A stretch of DNA of 64,000 nt from Boletus sp. NGJ (taxonomy: Eukaryota; Basidiomycota; Agaricomycetes; Boletales; Boletaceae). Where the stretch lies: assembly GCA_019096195.1 (NCBI GenBank), contig JAGTXK010000090.1:62001-126000 (forward strand), read 5' to 3'. Positions 35,001 through 47,504 of this stretch are shown here, piece by piece. The notes below the pieces were generated by a model. The model saw nothing but the letters and a program-made list of their open reading frames with translations. It was not told the DNA's origin and did not search any database. Position 1 is the first letter of the stretch; each line of letters begins with the position of its first letter. The translations under genes and the position numbers were made by a program.

Positions 35001-38000
35001 TCTCTCAAACGAACCAATCTGGCGAGATGGATCATCTTGTGTTCAATGCGCTAGTGACGGTACTGGGGATTGTCCAGGACAGAAGGTTCAGCAACTTCCA
35101 GCCCGTTTTGGATGTATACATTGAACAACACTTCAACTGCACCACTGCGTCTTCCCATATGATTAGGTCGATGGATAGGCTTTTGAAGAATCCTACCGGC
35201 ACAGATACAGCATCCCCTCTCAGAGCAGCGCTTAAAGTATGGCATTATATTTTCAAGTTCATCACTCGCGCACGGGAGTTGCAGAAGTCCACGGAGCTTG
35301 GGGTGTCGGGGGGCGTAACTGCCGAACACCTCGAAGCGACATTCAAGAAGGAGGTCCGCACACATCTGACGGAGGTCAATCGCATGATGGCGACTACATC
35401 CCCACCATCTATTATTGGCACGCAGACAATCGCCTTGCAGCACTTTACGTCCATGTTACCTGAACTCGCCAAAATACTTCCGACCATCGAGCTCGTCACT
35501 GTTGCCACAAATTTTGCTAATGCGATATCCAATGCCAAGGGGAAAATCATCATCTGGCGACTTATCATGTACTTGCAGATTGTGAAGGGGTTCTTGTTCG
35601 ACGACCCGCAATCACGGACTCTGCTCGTTCAGGCTGTGGTGCTCTGGATTAAGCCGTACTTTGGTCGTTATGACGAGTTCACGCAGACGCAGCCAGGGGA
35701 CTCGGACAGTGCTAAAGATGCGTCGCGTGTCAGTTGGATGGAGTCGGTGCGGTTGTGTGTGACCGTTCTTGCTGTGATGCTAGATAAGCTCCAGCAGCAA
35801 TTGGTCTCCTCAATGGTACTTTCAGACCGTATTCTACTCAGACAAGAGCAAGACAATGTGGAGTATCTATTAATGTTGTTGCCCAGGTGAGCCTGGTTGT
35901 CTGCACGGAAGTTCCCCGACTTAGGGTTTTCTTCAGGCTCTTAGATTCGTACCGAGAATTCCAAAGTCCTGCTAACCACCGTGCTATTAAGCGTACAAGG
36001 ACGCCTACGACCAGCACCGCTGCAGTACCTGTAACGTTCCCCGAGTCTTACCCATTCTCTCTCATGACATCACCGCCCAACTCACCCCGGAACTCTACCA
36101 GCGCACCCAACGTTGCCGAGGAACACGATATCTTCAACCCCGGTTTGGGAGAGACCGCTATTGTTTTCCTGTCTCTCATTCTATCCGCCCCCACCAAGCA
36201 TATATATAATTTTCTGGAGTCGAGCTATGACATCGAGGGGGGGGACAACTTTGCTGCACTTCTGATGCAGTTCTTCAAAGTCGCCACGTCGATCCTTGAC
36301 AATGACGCATGGCCGAGCACGTGGTTGAATGTGAATATCCTGGCGCACAAGGTCCTGATCAAGATGATGGACCCGGTAGCTACGCTTTTGAAGGGGATTT
36401 TCATCCCTCCACCGTCGGCTGCCCAGCAGTTCAAGTCCGATCTTTGGCGCGAGGCGTTCCACATGCTTTTCAAACTTCTATCGTCTGATCAACTCGTTAT
36501 CGAGGACTTCACTGCACAGGTGCGTGCTACGAATTCTATTTAATTTCCGGCTCAATTCGGTCTAGAAACGTCGTGCTGTCTGGCGGCTTGGTGGTGATAT
36601 TCGCGGCGAAGGTGCTGAAATCCTGTCGCGTCTCTGGGAAGCCCTTATATGGCCGGAGACTCCCGAAGGAGAAGCATCGCAAGGAGTGAGTACTTGTTCG
36701 CCTTTCCGGATACCGTTACTTACTGTTTTCCAGGGTTATCAACCAGTGCTCAGCCCTCTTATTGGACAAATCGTGAATCTATGCCTAAGCCACCACGACT
36801 CGTTGCGCAACAATGCAGTCAACATCCTATTCGGAATGATTATCTCGGAATACCAGCAATTTGGACACTTCGAGCAAATTGAGACCGAATTAGTGAAGAA
36901 GTTGGACTCGCTGTTCATGTCCCAATCGAAGGGCGATGACATCTCGCGCGCCTTCTTCATTGCCCACTTGCGGCAGCTGTTTGAGACTACGCAGGTGGAC
37001 GACCCACTCCGGGAACGAGTGTCGACCTTTTTGGACTGCGTAGATGCATTCCTCAAACTCTTGCTAAGTCTTAGACGCCTTCCCGAAGGTGAAGAGTTTG
37101 CCGACGACCGAGTTATCGCTACGGTACGCCCATCTCGCTATGTCAGTAATTTATCCTCCTGAAACGCTCCTGGTAGCTAAGGTTGATGAACTTCATTCGA
37201 GAGATTGGTCGGGAAGAGATGTACATCAAATATGTGCACCAGCTCGTCAACGTAGGCAGAAGTACGACTTTCGTATCCTCTCATGCTTATCACCCATCAG
37301 GCCCACTTGCAATCTCAAAACTATGTGGAAGCTGCACTTACTCTCAAGCTGCACTCTGACCTCCACGAATGGGATCTATATTCCTTCGTTCCTCCTATGG
37401 AAGATCTTGGATTACCACAACAATCCCAGTTCCACCGCAAAGAGACTCTTTGCCTCCTGATTCTTGATTATCTTGGTCTGTCCAAACTACTCTCGAGATG
37501 ATTTGGATATTGAACTGTCAAATTATCATAGGCAAGGGGAAAGCGTACGAGGGTGCAATTGATATATGCAAGGAACTGGCGAAACAGCATGCCGAAGTGA
37601 CATTCAACTAGTACGACTGAGATTTTTCGCCATTTTGCTTCAGAGATACTCAAGTTCGCATCTGCGCAGCACCCGTTTGGCGGAGATCCTCAGACATCAA
37701 GCAACTTTGTTAGAGCATATCATTACGGACCAACGCTACTATCCGGACTATTTCCGCGTGGCATTCTTTGGCGAATTCCCAGACGCGATCCGTAATAAAC
37801 AGTTCATCGTACGCTTGCATGCACCGTTATCGTTCGCGCCTCACTGATCGAACCCCGCTGTCTAGTATCGAGGCTACGAATGGGAAAAGTATGGAGCATT
37901 TTGTGAACGAATGCTCAACAAACACCCAGGATCCCAGCTGTTGAAGACACCTGGAGACCCGCCTGTGGATATTCGGTTCGGCACCGATCAATACATTCAA

Positions 38001-39203
38001 GTGACCGCCGCTTCTGCAGAACCAAATCGTACACTGCCAATTTTCACTTGTCCTGATGTGCCTCCAACGATACGAGGGTACTATGAACATAGGCAAGTAG
38101 TTTAGATGACTATTAGCGACCTTGCCTTGAGTTCTCGACATAGCTCGGTCAATGTTTTCAGCAGTACCCGGCCAATCACCAAAACCTACCGGGACAATAG
38201 CGAAGAAGTGTGGCTTGAGAAGACATGCTACACGACCGAGCAGGCTTTCCCCACCGTCCTGCGTAGATCCGATATCACAGAGTGGGAAGTCGTGGAGATC
38301 TCGCCAGTGGATCACGCATACAATGAAGTGGAACAAAAAACTCGAGAGCTGGATTCTCTGCATCTGAGATACTCGGCGCTTGCGAAGACTGCCCAAATAT
38401 TTTCCACTAATGCCTTGTCGATGACGTTGAACGGTGCCGTAGACCCTCCCGCGGACACCATCCCTGGGTATCGAGAGGCGTTCTTCCATCCTGATTATCT
38501 CACGCGGCATACGGACAGGGTGGAACAAGTGGACCGGTTACGAACTGCGATCGATGACCACGTAAGTCCGCATAACCCAAACGAGAGAGAAACGGACTGA
38601 TTTTTTTTCCAGGTTCGTGTTATAGACAGCTGCCTCAAACTGCACGAGCAAATCTGCCCGCCAGAGATGCTTCGCTTCCACCAAACCATGGAGGAACTCT
38701 TCCGGAAAAATTTCCCCGAGGAGATTGGGCGTATAGGGGCACAAGGCGGTTTCGAAGACGTGTCACCCCGGCCGTTTGCACGGGTCAACAACGATCAGTC
38801 GTCCTTTCGTGAGAATGCATCGCTGCAGAGATCATTTTCGTCAAGTGGCCAATTCAACTTACCCGCCCTCTCCCTGAGTACGACTGTCCCTCCTCAGCCC
38901 ACATCGCCGTTCGTTCCTGCCAGAGATCATGGGGCCGAGGTTCCGTTTACGACCAAGCGCACCCCACTTCAACTTCATGCTGCGCATGTCGCTCGTCACG
39001 GCATCAACGGCGTGTCCACTGGAGGGCATCAGGACGCCGTGGGTAGCGAAGTAGGCACCGGATCACCTCGCAATTCATTGATTACCGTTGGCAACACCTC
39101 GTCCGTGACCGCCCCCTCGGGCGCGTCGATAGTCATGTCCACCGTCGGCAGTATTAAAGGGCGCTTATCTCGCTTTGGAAGCTTCAAGTCAGGTCGCAGG
39201 TGA
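32070..39203 (+). CDS. DOCK-family guanine nucleotide exchange factor
   Basis: Very large multi-exon gene (about 2,100 residues). The start MGTATAQRRGVWEPLPLIVY leads to an SH3-like fold (DVISLEVGDEVYAFEKY, GVWYRGYVVCTARR). Introns 32333-32390 and 34059-34107 join in frame. The DHR-1/C2-like region is FYHIFLDLRAFVASFC and later GDIRNELYIKLWSGDF, ELIKLQLPLRGVPDWHLFFT. A long helical middle follows. The DHR-2 catalytic region lies at about 37,165-38,760: FIREIGREEMYIKYVHQLVN, KLHSDLHEWDLYSF, YYPDYFRVAFFGEFP, YRGYEWEKYGAFCERML, and WLEKTCYTTEQAFPTVLRRS, all typical of DOCK proteins. DOCK DHR-2 domains exchange GDP on Rac or Cdc42, so a role in actin and hyphal polarity is likely. The C-terminal tail (38,780-39,203) is Ser/Pro rich and disordered. 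Small DHR-2 exon ends at 37.1-38.6 kb were inferred by pattern. Confidence 0.92.
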
Positions 39204-39548
39204 TGATCGGACGTGGCACGTTGATGTTGTTGTAGCCTCTCTCAAACAAAAAAAAGTGTAGTATCTTTATCGTAGTACTGTCGTCCCCCTTTTCTTCTTC
39301 TTTTTCTTCTGTGTTTCTCTGAAATCTATCTGGAATTGTTTCATTTCATACCCCGGACGAAATATCAATATACCCATCAAGCTACACGACATGGAAGCGA
39401 AAGCAGAAGCGCTATCGCGCTAGTTGCAAGAAGAAAAAGTGCATAGAAACCACGAGCATCGGACAACCAACACGGGGAATATCGATACAGTAGGAGGAGC
39501 AAGTTAGATAATAAGTGAGAATAACGTGGTAGTAGATGAACAAGCAAA
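39204..39548. other. Intergenic region between convergent genes
   Basis: Contains the 3' flanks of the DOCK gene and of the medusa-like gene, with short A- and T-rich runs. Nothing else seen. Confidence 0.5.
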
Positions 39549-41478
39549 CTATGCGTGCTGACTCGCCAGCGCCGCGCTGTCCCTCAGGTTCTGAAACTCG
39601 AAAGAGTCGTACCTGTTTATGGGGTGCGAGGGCGTAACGTAAATGTCAGCGGGCTCCAGCGAATCTGATTGACTGTATCCATAAGCATGTGAATAGATGG
39701 GTTCTTGTGGAGATACTAGCATGGCGTCGTTGGTGGGTTGTGTCACCCACTCATGCTGGGCTGGATCTCCGATAAAGGTAGAGGTATCGCGCGGCAGTAC
39801 GGCCGACGATTCGGCGGTATACACGGGGGACTGAAGAGAAGCTGAGGAGGGCGGCACGCCATAGGGAATGTCTGGATCCGGGTAGTACCTCTGCATTATC
39901 TCGGTGTCGAGGTACAAGGATTGTAGCTGTTCTTCGTGTAGCGAAGGTCGACGATGGATTTCCGGTGGTGAGTCCGGACTGCACTCGTTTGCGAATGATG
40001 GAAGCTGGATGACAGGGGACGTTTGAGAGAGGTACAATGCGTCCAAGTGTGGTTTGTGTTCGTGTTCGTGTTGCAGCTGGGAAGGATTATCGCCATACGC
40101 ACTGACAGCGCCACCCGCTGAGGTCTCTTGTAACAGCGACGTGCTAAAAGATGGCGAGGGGACCCGATCCTTTGGCGAACTGGGGGTAGGGGAGTCATAC
40201 AGGGACTATGGGAGATTAATTATGGTAACGGTGACGTTGCTTGCACTCACGTATTTTGACAGAATCTTGTCGAGGGCGTGGGGTAGGAGCTTCCAGTCAA
40301 ACACCTTGACATCCTTCTCAATCTTTCGTGGCTTTGGTTCAGGAAAGTCCATGATGCGCTGGAAGAAGGACTCAAAAGCCAGGACGAGTCTTTGATACAG
40401 TGGTAGGACGAAGGCCCTCTAAATTTCTGCGAATACGATTTTTTTCGTCGACCTCGAAATCAGCGTCGACGAGGCGCTGAAGCAGATGAATGATATCAAC
40501 CGAGGTGACACAGCACGAGTCTGTCTCTTCGCGGTAGATGCACGAGATGACGATATCCTCGGTGTCGTACTCGGCTTGGGAGATCCGCTCGGCGGAAACG
40601 ATAAGCCTGTTTCCGTCCTGCAGGCGTCGAAACCGAACGAGTCTGCGACCGGCATGTAGCTCTGACTCCTCCCAGTCAAAGCAGAAGGTATCGAGGGGAG
40701 TGGTGATATCGAGGATGACGGTTTGGGTTGTGTCTTCGGGTTCCGAGCCCAGCTGGCGTGATGCACGCCTCAGGGCTGGGGTGATGAGCTGGATGTGGGG
40801 GCGGGAACCCTGGGAAGAGCCATTCTCGGAATCGGACGAGGGAGGGGATTGTGGTTGACTGTAAGGGCTGCGGCGCTTTGAAGAACGGTCGACGGCTTCG
40901 CCGGAAACGATGCGGAGATTGGGGTGAGAGGGTGCTGCAGGGGATGTGTTGGGCGAAGATGATTCAGCACCGCCTTTGAATGTCATGTGAGAGGTGGACG
41001 AGGATGAAGGGCACGCAAGGCACGAACCGACATGGTGATAGACAAAGTCACCAAAGGTGACGGAATCGACGACGTGATTTTCCTTATCAACGGCCTGGAT
41101 GGTGAGAGGGACCATGGGGGAGGAAGAGGCTTGTTTCAAAAAGGAGGGAGCATGACCGGTTAGCTGCCAACGACCGTCTCTGGGATTATCGATCGCATGG
41201 ACATGGGTGCCCACGGCACGACGACCGACGACGAGACGGATATTCATGTCGAGGGCGAGATCAGCCTTGCAAGTGAAGTTGACGGAGATAGGAGTGCCTT
41301 GGTCGCCCTCGCCGGGTGCATAGCTCATGACCCAGAGCAAGTCGACGCTCGAGCAGGCGAGACGGGTGGGGCGGGCAGAGGGATCACGATTCAAGTTTTG
41401 ACCTGCGGTGGTCAAAGAGCCATCGAGGGGGCTAGATCTGTTATGAGGGGGGTTTGGGAGGGAAGTTAGCAAAGACAT
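39549..41478 (-). CDS. Medusa-like (MedA/DUF7082) transcriptional regulator, apparent frameshift
   Basis: Start ATG at 41478 (MSLLTSLPNPPHNRSSPLDG). The N-terminal region contains YAPGEGDQGTPISVNF and a beta-rich stretch, then a Ser/Pro linker. The conserved block is ITTPLDTFCFDWEESE, FRRLQDGNRLIVSAERIS and RRNLEGLRPTTVSKTRP, which continues in another frame as FESFFQRIMDFPEPKPRKIE and KDVKVFDWKLLPHALDKILS. This is the DUF7082 block of Aspergillus MedA, a regulator of conidiation and morphology. The two halves of this block are one base apart in frame at an A4 run on the plus strand (40374-40377); no intron of believable size fits there. A normal intron near 40,200-40,250 leads to the Pro/Ser-rich last exon ending at 39,549. 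Either a sequencing error in a homopolymer or a real frameshift. Confidence 0.75.
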
Positions 41479-41773
41479 GCTGGAGTGGAAGTGAGAGCGG
41501 TGTTGTGTGCGCACCGAGGAGGAGGGGAAGAGGAAAGTGGACGAGAATTAAATTGGGCTCGGGAGGGTATTTGAAGAGATATGTCGATCAGAGAGAGCGG
41601 GGTACGAAAATGGATAATCTGGCAGCCAGGTCCCGGGGCTAGTGGACAATGAAAATCCAACAAGAAGATCAATACCATCGCGGAGTGAACTCGACTCAAA
41701 TCTGGACCCAGAACAAAACGAGAAACATCAAAAAACGTAATAAAAACAATGCACCCCCCCTCACAGGGGTACT

Positions 41774-42954
41774 TCAACTGTACACACAAATCCCGTGGCG
41801 TGCCTCCCACTGCCCACCGCCTTGATCCCCTGTCTTCGATACCCACATTCTTGCCACAGGCGGGATGTGGCCCTCTGCCGACAGCACCCGCTCACAGCTC
41901 CGGCAACGGTCCACAAACAGCCCGCGGTACGAGACGAGAACGTTCTACAAGCCCAAGATCAGTCACAATACCCCAGCCGCGCACATTCCTCACCATTAGA
42001 ATTTGAACGGGCACGCGTGGATGCGACAGCACCATCTTCGTGATATGTTGCGACAGTCCTTGAAAGGCTAGATAGTCTGATTGCTCGTGCGGCAATTTCT
42101 GCGAATCGTCAGCGATATCGTGCCCGAAGCAAATGTTAATACATACCCTTTCCCTAGGTCCAAATGCGGCAACGCTTTCCACGACAAGCGGGCTCTCCAG
42201 CTCCGTGAATATCAGCGATATGTATGCAACAAGTACATCCGGTATCATAAAGCGGAGCACTACAGGGCTAGTAAGCCTCCCCGCGTGTGCACCACCGTTG
42301 GCGTTTCTCGATGATGCTGCCTTGAGCTCATCCTGGATTGCCTTGGTCCGTGACCAGATCGCTAACTTGCATGCCCCAGTCGACGACTTTACTTCACCAA
42401 CGTTTCCCCGGTTAAACTCGCGCACAAACTCGAGCAGTGATTCAGCTCGCATCGGCGGTGGATCGTCCTCCGCAGACGCGAACAGTGACGAAGATCGCGG
42501 TGGCGGAGGGACGTAGGGTTGTGGAGAGCCCACCGGTGATTGTGGGTGCCTGCGAGGATATACAATCTCGTCTCTGCCTCAAAATAAATATCCATACGTA
42601 CTTGCGTTTCCGATTTTCTCTCACAAAACACAAACCGAGTTCGCTCTGATCCGCGTCTTCACTCGCGCGCGCTGCTCGCAGCCCCTCCTGTACCTTGTCG
42701 GAGCGCAGCACCTCCAGAAAGTCATTCAACGCGCGAAAATCGTGACTAGGTGTCGAGTTGAACGTGACTGCAAACTCCCGATCGATTGTTGGGTCAAACG
42801 GAGGAGGGAAATCGGCCAACGGCGAGGCTGACGGGGGTCTAAGGAGCACGGTAGGTACATGTCGAAGGGTTTGTAGGCGATTGTGGATGTCTGTCAGCGT
42901 CTGAATGCGCTCTTGAAGGCTTGGTGGAGGTACGCCCGAGTTTGCGTCTGACAT
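41774..42954 (-). CDS. MED27: Mediator complex subunit 27
   Basis: Start MSDANSGVPPPSLQERIQTL at 42954, with an N-terminal coiled-coil-like helix. Later exons give FNRGNVGEVKSSTGACKLAI, LRFMIPDVLVAYISLIFTEL, and a C-terminal zinc-ribbon-like end: YRGLFVDRCRSCERVLSAEG then HIPPVARMWV, QWEARHGICVYS, finishing at TGA 41774-41776. The cysteine pair C-x2-C with GHIPPxxRxW is the hallmark end of Med27. The last intron (GTGAGG...TTGTAG, about 41,960-42,000) joins QILM to NVLVSYRG in frame. Med27 belongs to the Mediator tail, bridging activators and RNA polymerase II in the nucleus. An open frame that reads through this intron ends earlier and lacks the zinc end, so the spliced form is preferred. It lies 296 bp upstream of the medusa-like gene, on the same strand. 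Confidence 0.88.
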
Positions 42955-44445
42955 GGTACGCTGTTTGCAAGTCGATCACCTGACCGAAAGAGCATGAATA
43001 CTCGAGTGGCTGTGCAGACGATGACCCCCCCTCACAACTCAATACAGGCTACTAACTTTTTCCGGTCTCGAGCACGGCGCTCCGCTGTATTCTATCCATA
43101 ACGTCCGTGATAAGGATGCAAAGTCATCCTTCATTCAAAAGAGCATTTTTTAAAGGCCGAATCTTGATTAGATTTGAGCGAGTGTGTTCATCATTATGAT
43201 CGGAACCTTCTTCTATACCTCTGGAAAGCACCTGCGGTCGGGTCCAGGTCCTACTTGTACAAACCGGTAAAACATATACCAACCGACGCCGCTGACAACC
43301 GTTATCTTGTCCTCGTCTTGACGAATACAGGGCAAGTACTGAGTGTGAGTAGGCGCCACGTGCCGCTCGCTTGGAATTGACCCACCGTATCTGAAAAGCT
43401 GTCGAGTAACATTATCGCTTGACGATTTCTCTGAAGAGTCCTATCTGAGAATTTTGATTGGTGGACACAAGCACAGGACCTGGACTAATTGTTTATGGTC
43501 GCCTGAAAGGCTGGGATTTGGTTCGCTTAGCCAGTTCCAACTTTTAGATGCTGACCCACCCTGGAAGACTACACGCCACCTTTACATATCTTGTACATTC
43601 CTTGATCACTTATCAGCTTAATTCAGCCTTTTGTCCCTTGGACCCACAATATTACTACCTCATCGAGGGCGCTTATGTGTACGTTCAGCCACTGACGGTG
43701 GACGCCAAATGTTCGCTGAGAACGGATCAAGTCGAACGGCTGTCCGCTTGTATCATGCTTCCGCCTGCGTACGCTTGAGGACCGCAGTCAGGAAAGAGTC
43801 AGGTTCGGTCAACCACCTGGCATCGAGAGGGAAGAAAACGAAAGAGCTGATATTGCCAGACGTAAATGCCTTGATCAGATGCGGCGTCGTGCATGATTTA
43901 TTCCGAGCCACGCCTATCATTTTATGGCAGGAATAACGACCAGCATTACCTGGAAGGAGTGCATCCAAGGTAACGAATACCGTCATCATTCGGAGGTTCC
44001 GAAAATCATGGACAGGGATAACGTTTCGTAGATCCTACCAATATATCGAATCAGCTGCGGCACCTACCGAGAAGGGAAACACATCCAGTGAGCAATGAAG
44101 CGATTACCCATTTTTATTCAACCTATGATGTCGCGTGAAATCCTACATGCGGTTGGCGCGGAAGACTGGAAACAAACTCAACATATATTGCGCCATTCAA
44201 ACACAGCACTCGACGAGACTAGTCCGAAGTGATCGCTATACTAACGAGGCCACACCACTGTTGATGTATTTCACCGAGCAAAATGCATGCGGTCGCGACG
44301 CCACCCAAAGGTATGCAGAAGCAGTGGGCCCCCTTTAGGTTTCGGTATGCAGTTGAGAACCCTGCATTACATTCTTTTGGCATCTCGAACTCTCTCGTAG
44401 TTATCTGCGCCGCATGAATGTTACGCACGACCATTCCGTTACCAG
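42955..44445. other. Gene-poor region
   Basis: About 1.5 kb with only short, unconvincing open frames on both strands (for example 43,174-43,380 and 43,548-43,936). No repeat structure, transposon protein or RNA gene could be recognised. It includes the MED27 promoter side. Confidence 0.4.
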
Positions 44446-44874
44446 TTAAAAGACACACACCCGTGCCCTTATACACTGCATCCATTCCTCAAGTCCGAGT
44501 GAGACAAGAACAGCTTTCTCTTGACCTGTCTGATAATCGCCGCTGCCGAGCCACAGGCCGATGTCAGTGAACTCCCCATTTGACTCCTCACTGAATGGCC
44601 CTGCCAGAATACTGTCATGGAAGTTTGAAATGGCGGCCGCCTGAGCCCCTGACGTGAACTGTCGCATAAATTCTCGATATTCCCCATCGGGTGGAGAAGC
44701 GTTTGCGGCAACGAGGGTCATGGCAGAGGGTATGTAAGTCGGAAGTGATGACGAAGTTGTTGGTGTGGTCCAAAAGCTCCGGTGGGAATGGTAGAGCGCA
44801 TTCAGGGTGTTGACGGTTGCCCTACCGAGCGAAAGATCGCCTGTACAAGCGGTTTGCATAGATATAGAACCCAT
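44446..44874 (-). CDS. Hypothetical protein, weak
   Basis: A frame of 142 residues with an ATG start (MGSISMQTACTGDLSLGRAT) and fairly protein-like composition (LYHSHRSFWTTPTTSSS, DYQTGQEKAVLVSLGLEEWM). Not recognised. No signal peptide, membrane helix or metal motif is clear. It stands alone in the gene-poor stretch and could be a small gene, an exon of a longer gene, or a remnant. Splice sites around it were not convincing. Confidence 0.3.
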   Translation of the reverse strand: MGSISMQTACTGDLSLGRATVNTLNALYHSHRSFWTTPTTSSSLPTYIPSAMTLVAANASPPDGEYREFMRQFTSGAQAAAISNFHDSILAGPFSEESNGEFTDIGLWLGSGDYQTGQEKAVLVSLGLEEWMQCIRARVCVF

Positions 44875-45575
44875 AGGGTTAGTATTGGGCTCGGGCTATC
44901 GGAGAAGCGGCGTTGGATGTTTACTAGCGCTTACTGAAGTACTGACCTCACCGTAGTCCGTCACGTCAGCACGAGGCTTCGTCGTCAAAGTTCAACTCAA
45001 ACGCTGCAAGCAACTTTTGGTAACAAGTATTGAGCAAAAAGAAATTTATTCAAGTTTCAAATCAGAACTTGTTGAGCAGGGTGAGTTGCTGTAAAAAAAC
45101 AAAAAAATATTCAGACAAAGAGTCGGGAAGCTCCGCTCAAGCTCGAGTACGTTCAAGTTGTTCTGTCACCCTAGGCTATGCGATGGCGGCTGATTCAGAG
45201 GACACTAGTACTATATCACATTACTTGGAATTTTGTTGCCAATCTGCAAAGCCTCAGTTTACATATCCAGCAGGTCCGGTCAAGTATGATATTTATGTAA
45301 GCCTGTTTGTCAGTTACAGCGTGACAAGAATGTGACATCCGGTAAGCCATCACATCAGTTACTTTTCAATGTGCTTGGCTTACTGACAACTACAGTGCAG
45401 TCTCCCCTACATTTTCTTTACGGAACCATAGTGGAGCATCTGACGGCGGCGCATTAGGTTTTATGTTACGGTCAGCAGGAAACAATGTTGCGCTAAACAG
45501 GTATGCCTTGATGCAACAGCATAGTTCTCCAAGTGTACTCAGTCATGCTTTAGTTCCAAGCTCATTTCTTCAAGC
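44875..45575. other. Intergenic region
   Basis: About 0.7 kb with A-rich runs near 45,030 and 45,095-45,107 and no convincing coding pattern. The right part is probably the promoter of the LETM1-like gene. Confidence 0.4.
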
Positions 45576-46913
45576 ATGCCCTCACCAATCCCTGGGGCCC
45601 TCTACTTACCCAGGTATAGATCGATACACCAAGTGGTTCATTTCCGGTTCGCGTCAACTGTAACTCCCAAGTCTGCTACCGCTCAGCCGACCGATCACAT
45701 TGTTCCTCGCCCAAACCCACCTCGGGGAAACAAGAAGATAGAGCTGAAGCCTGGCCCTGTCAAGCCCACAACACTTTGGTCAGACTCGATACCATCTCGA
45801 CGACCCTCGCAAGACTCGTCTCCGCCCTCTTATTACCGTCCTCCCCGCCACAATAAGCCTCCTAAACCTATCGAAACCTCGCTCAGTGCGCTAGCTCTTG
45901 CGAAACAGGACATTATTTCTGCATCTGAACGTGGCGTGCTGGAGCCACCCCCAAAAGATGCTACCCCGCTCAAGCGGTTCACCCACCAAGCTTTCCAACT
46001 CTTGGTGTGTTATCAATCTTTCTCCGAGGTCTAGGTTAACACTCGTTCGCCCGCAGAAATTTTACTTTAGGGGTCTCAAGTCAATAAATACCCACAGAAA
46101 ACAGGTGGCTGCAATCACTGCCCGTGCAAAATCTGGTGGTGCTTTGCCTTCTCGCGCAGAACAACGTTTCATCAAAACTTACAGACGGGATGTTCTCAAG
46201 TCAGTCTCTTCCAGATGGGTTGTATTTGGAACTCATTTGTCTCTAGACTCGTACCATTCTTGGTGATCGTCCTTGTGGCAGAGGAGCTTATTCCTTTCGT
46301 TGCACTCTATGCTCCACGCATGCTCCCTTCGACCTGTGTACTGCCAGGTCAACGAGATCGTATCGTGTCCAGAGCGCGCACCCAACAACTGGCTGCGCTC
46401 TTCACCCACCGTGGCGTATTTGAAGCCATTTGTAAAGAGGGTAAGCAGTCCGGTTTCGTCCCAGTGACGAGCACGGGCAATCCGGGTGCAGTATGCAGGT
46501 ATGATCGGTTGAATATATATCTTTTTGCCTCATTGCTCATCTTCGTAAAGCGTTCTTGGGCTACCAGCCTGGGGTCCTGCTCCCCTCAATACTTGGCGGA
46601 TACGTAGGCATCTGAGTGCCGTTGCGGTGGATGATGAAAGGCTGCGACACGAGGGTTGTGGTCGTCATTTGACGATCCCCGAACTTGAGGAGGCACTGCT
46701 TGAGCGCGGAATGTGAGTGCTCGATATTCCTCGTTGGCTATGGTGTCCCGATTTTTGACCATGATCAGGATACCGGAGTCCGATATCCTTTCAGCAGGTG
46801 CCATGAGAGCTCACCTAAATTGGTGGTTGGATAGCGCCGAGGTCTTGCCAGCAGGCTCCACCCCTGTCAGCAGACGCTTGTTGATGCTTGGTTTGATCGG
46901 TTCGCAGAAATGA
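45576..46913 (+). CDS. LETM1-domain mitochondrial inner-membrane protein
   Basis: Start MPSPIPGALYLPRYRSIHQV; the Arg-rich, acid-free start suits a mitochondrial presequence. A Pro-rich linker is followed by ETSLSALALAKQDIISASER and FTHQAFQLL, then the LETM1 core: KFYFRGLKSINTHRKQVAAI, RFIKTYRRDVLKLVPFLVIV, a transmembrane helix (LVIVLVAEELIPFVALYAP) and MLPSTCVL. The C-terminal helical (ribosome-binding-like) part holds the HLTIPELEEALLERGMI motif and the end AHLNWWLDSAEVLPAGSTPV. Introns after FQLL (GTGTGT...CGCAG) and within DVLK (GTCAGT...TCTAG) join in frame. LETM1/Mdm38 proteins act in mitochondrial K+/H+ exchange and in coupling ribosomes to the inner membrane; this copy is closer to the smaller LETM1-like group. 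The region 46,500-46,740 contains further introns not fully resolved. Confidence 0.82.
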
Positions 46914-47504
46914 TCGCGTATTCCTCAGCATACCGTCGTCATATCACCTCCCCATTGTTGAGCGAGCGAACGACACTCCCTCTAATTGATGGACTGTAGG
47001 GTATTACTATAATGTTAACACGGCTCACTATCTTTTATTCTTGATCGAATTTCATCAGAACCATATCCCGGTGCGCAGTGCGCTATAGATTGCGAGTCGC
47101 CCGACTGCCCAAGAGTTATCGATATCAATGTATCGGATTTGACCAATTACATACGATAATATCTGCTGTTCGTATATCAAGCAATGTTGCAGCCAATGCA
47201 GGCATTTCGTTAGCAACATCGCGGTACGGTACATAGGTAACCTGGACACAACTATATCCTCCTCTCATCATTTCGCCACCACCCACATGTCCGCAGGCCA
47301 GAGGGTACTACATGGTACGAGATAATCCGAGCGCTCTGCACATTCAGGTCCGACGCCCGCACGCTCACGCAATGCTTTCCAGGAGGTACCGAATGATACG
47401 ACAAGAGCAAATTCACCATTCACTCGCTGAACGATCCGGCCGAGCCCGATGCTCGCCAGCGATGGTGACAGGCAATACACAACCAAGAATTCGACTCCTT
47501 TTTG
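46914..47504. other. Intergenic region between convergent genes
   Basis: A minus-strand frame at 47,268-47,486 could be a last exon of the F-box gene but has no recognisable leucine-rich pattern. Nothing else was seen. Confidence 0.35.

Noticed and set aside
47268-47486. 72-codon minus-strand frame as last exon of the F-box gene
   Set aside because: No leucine-rich pattern and no convincing acceptor site joins it to the main frame.
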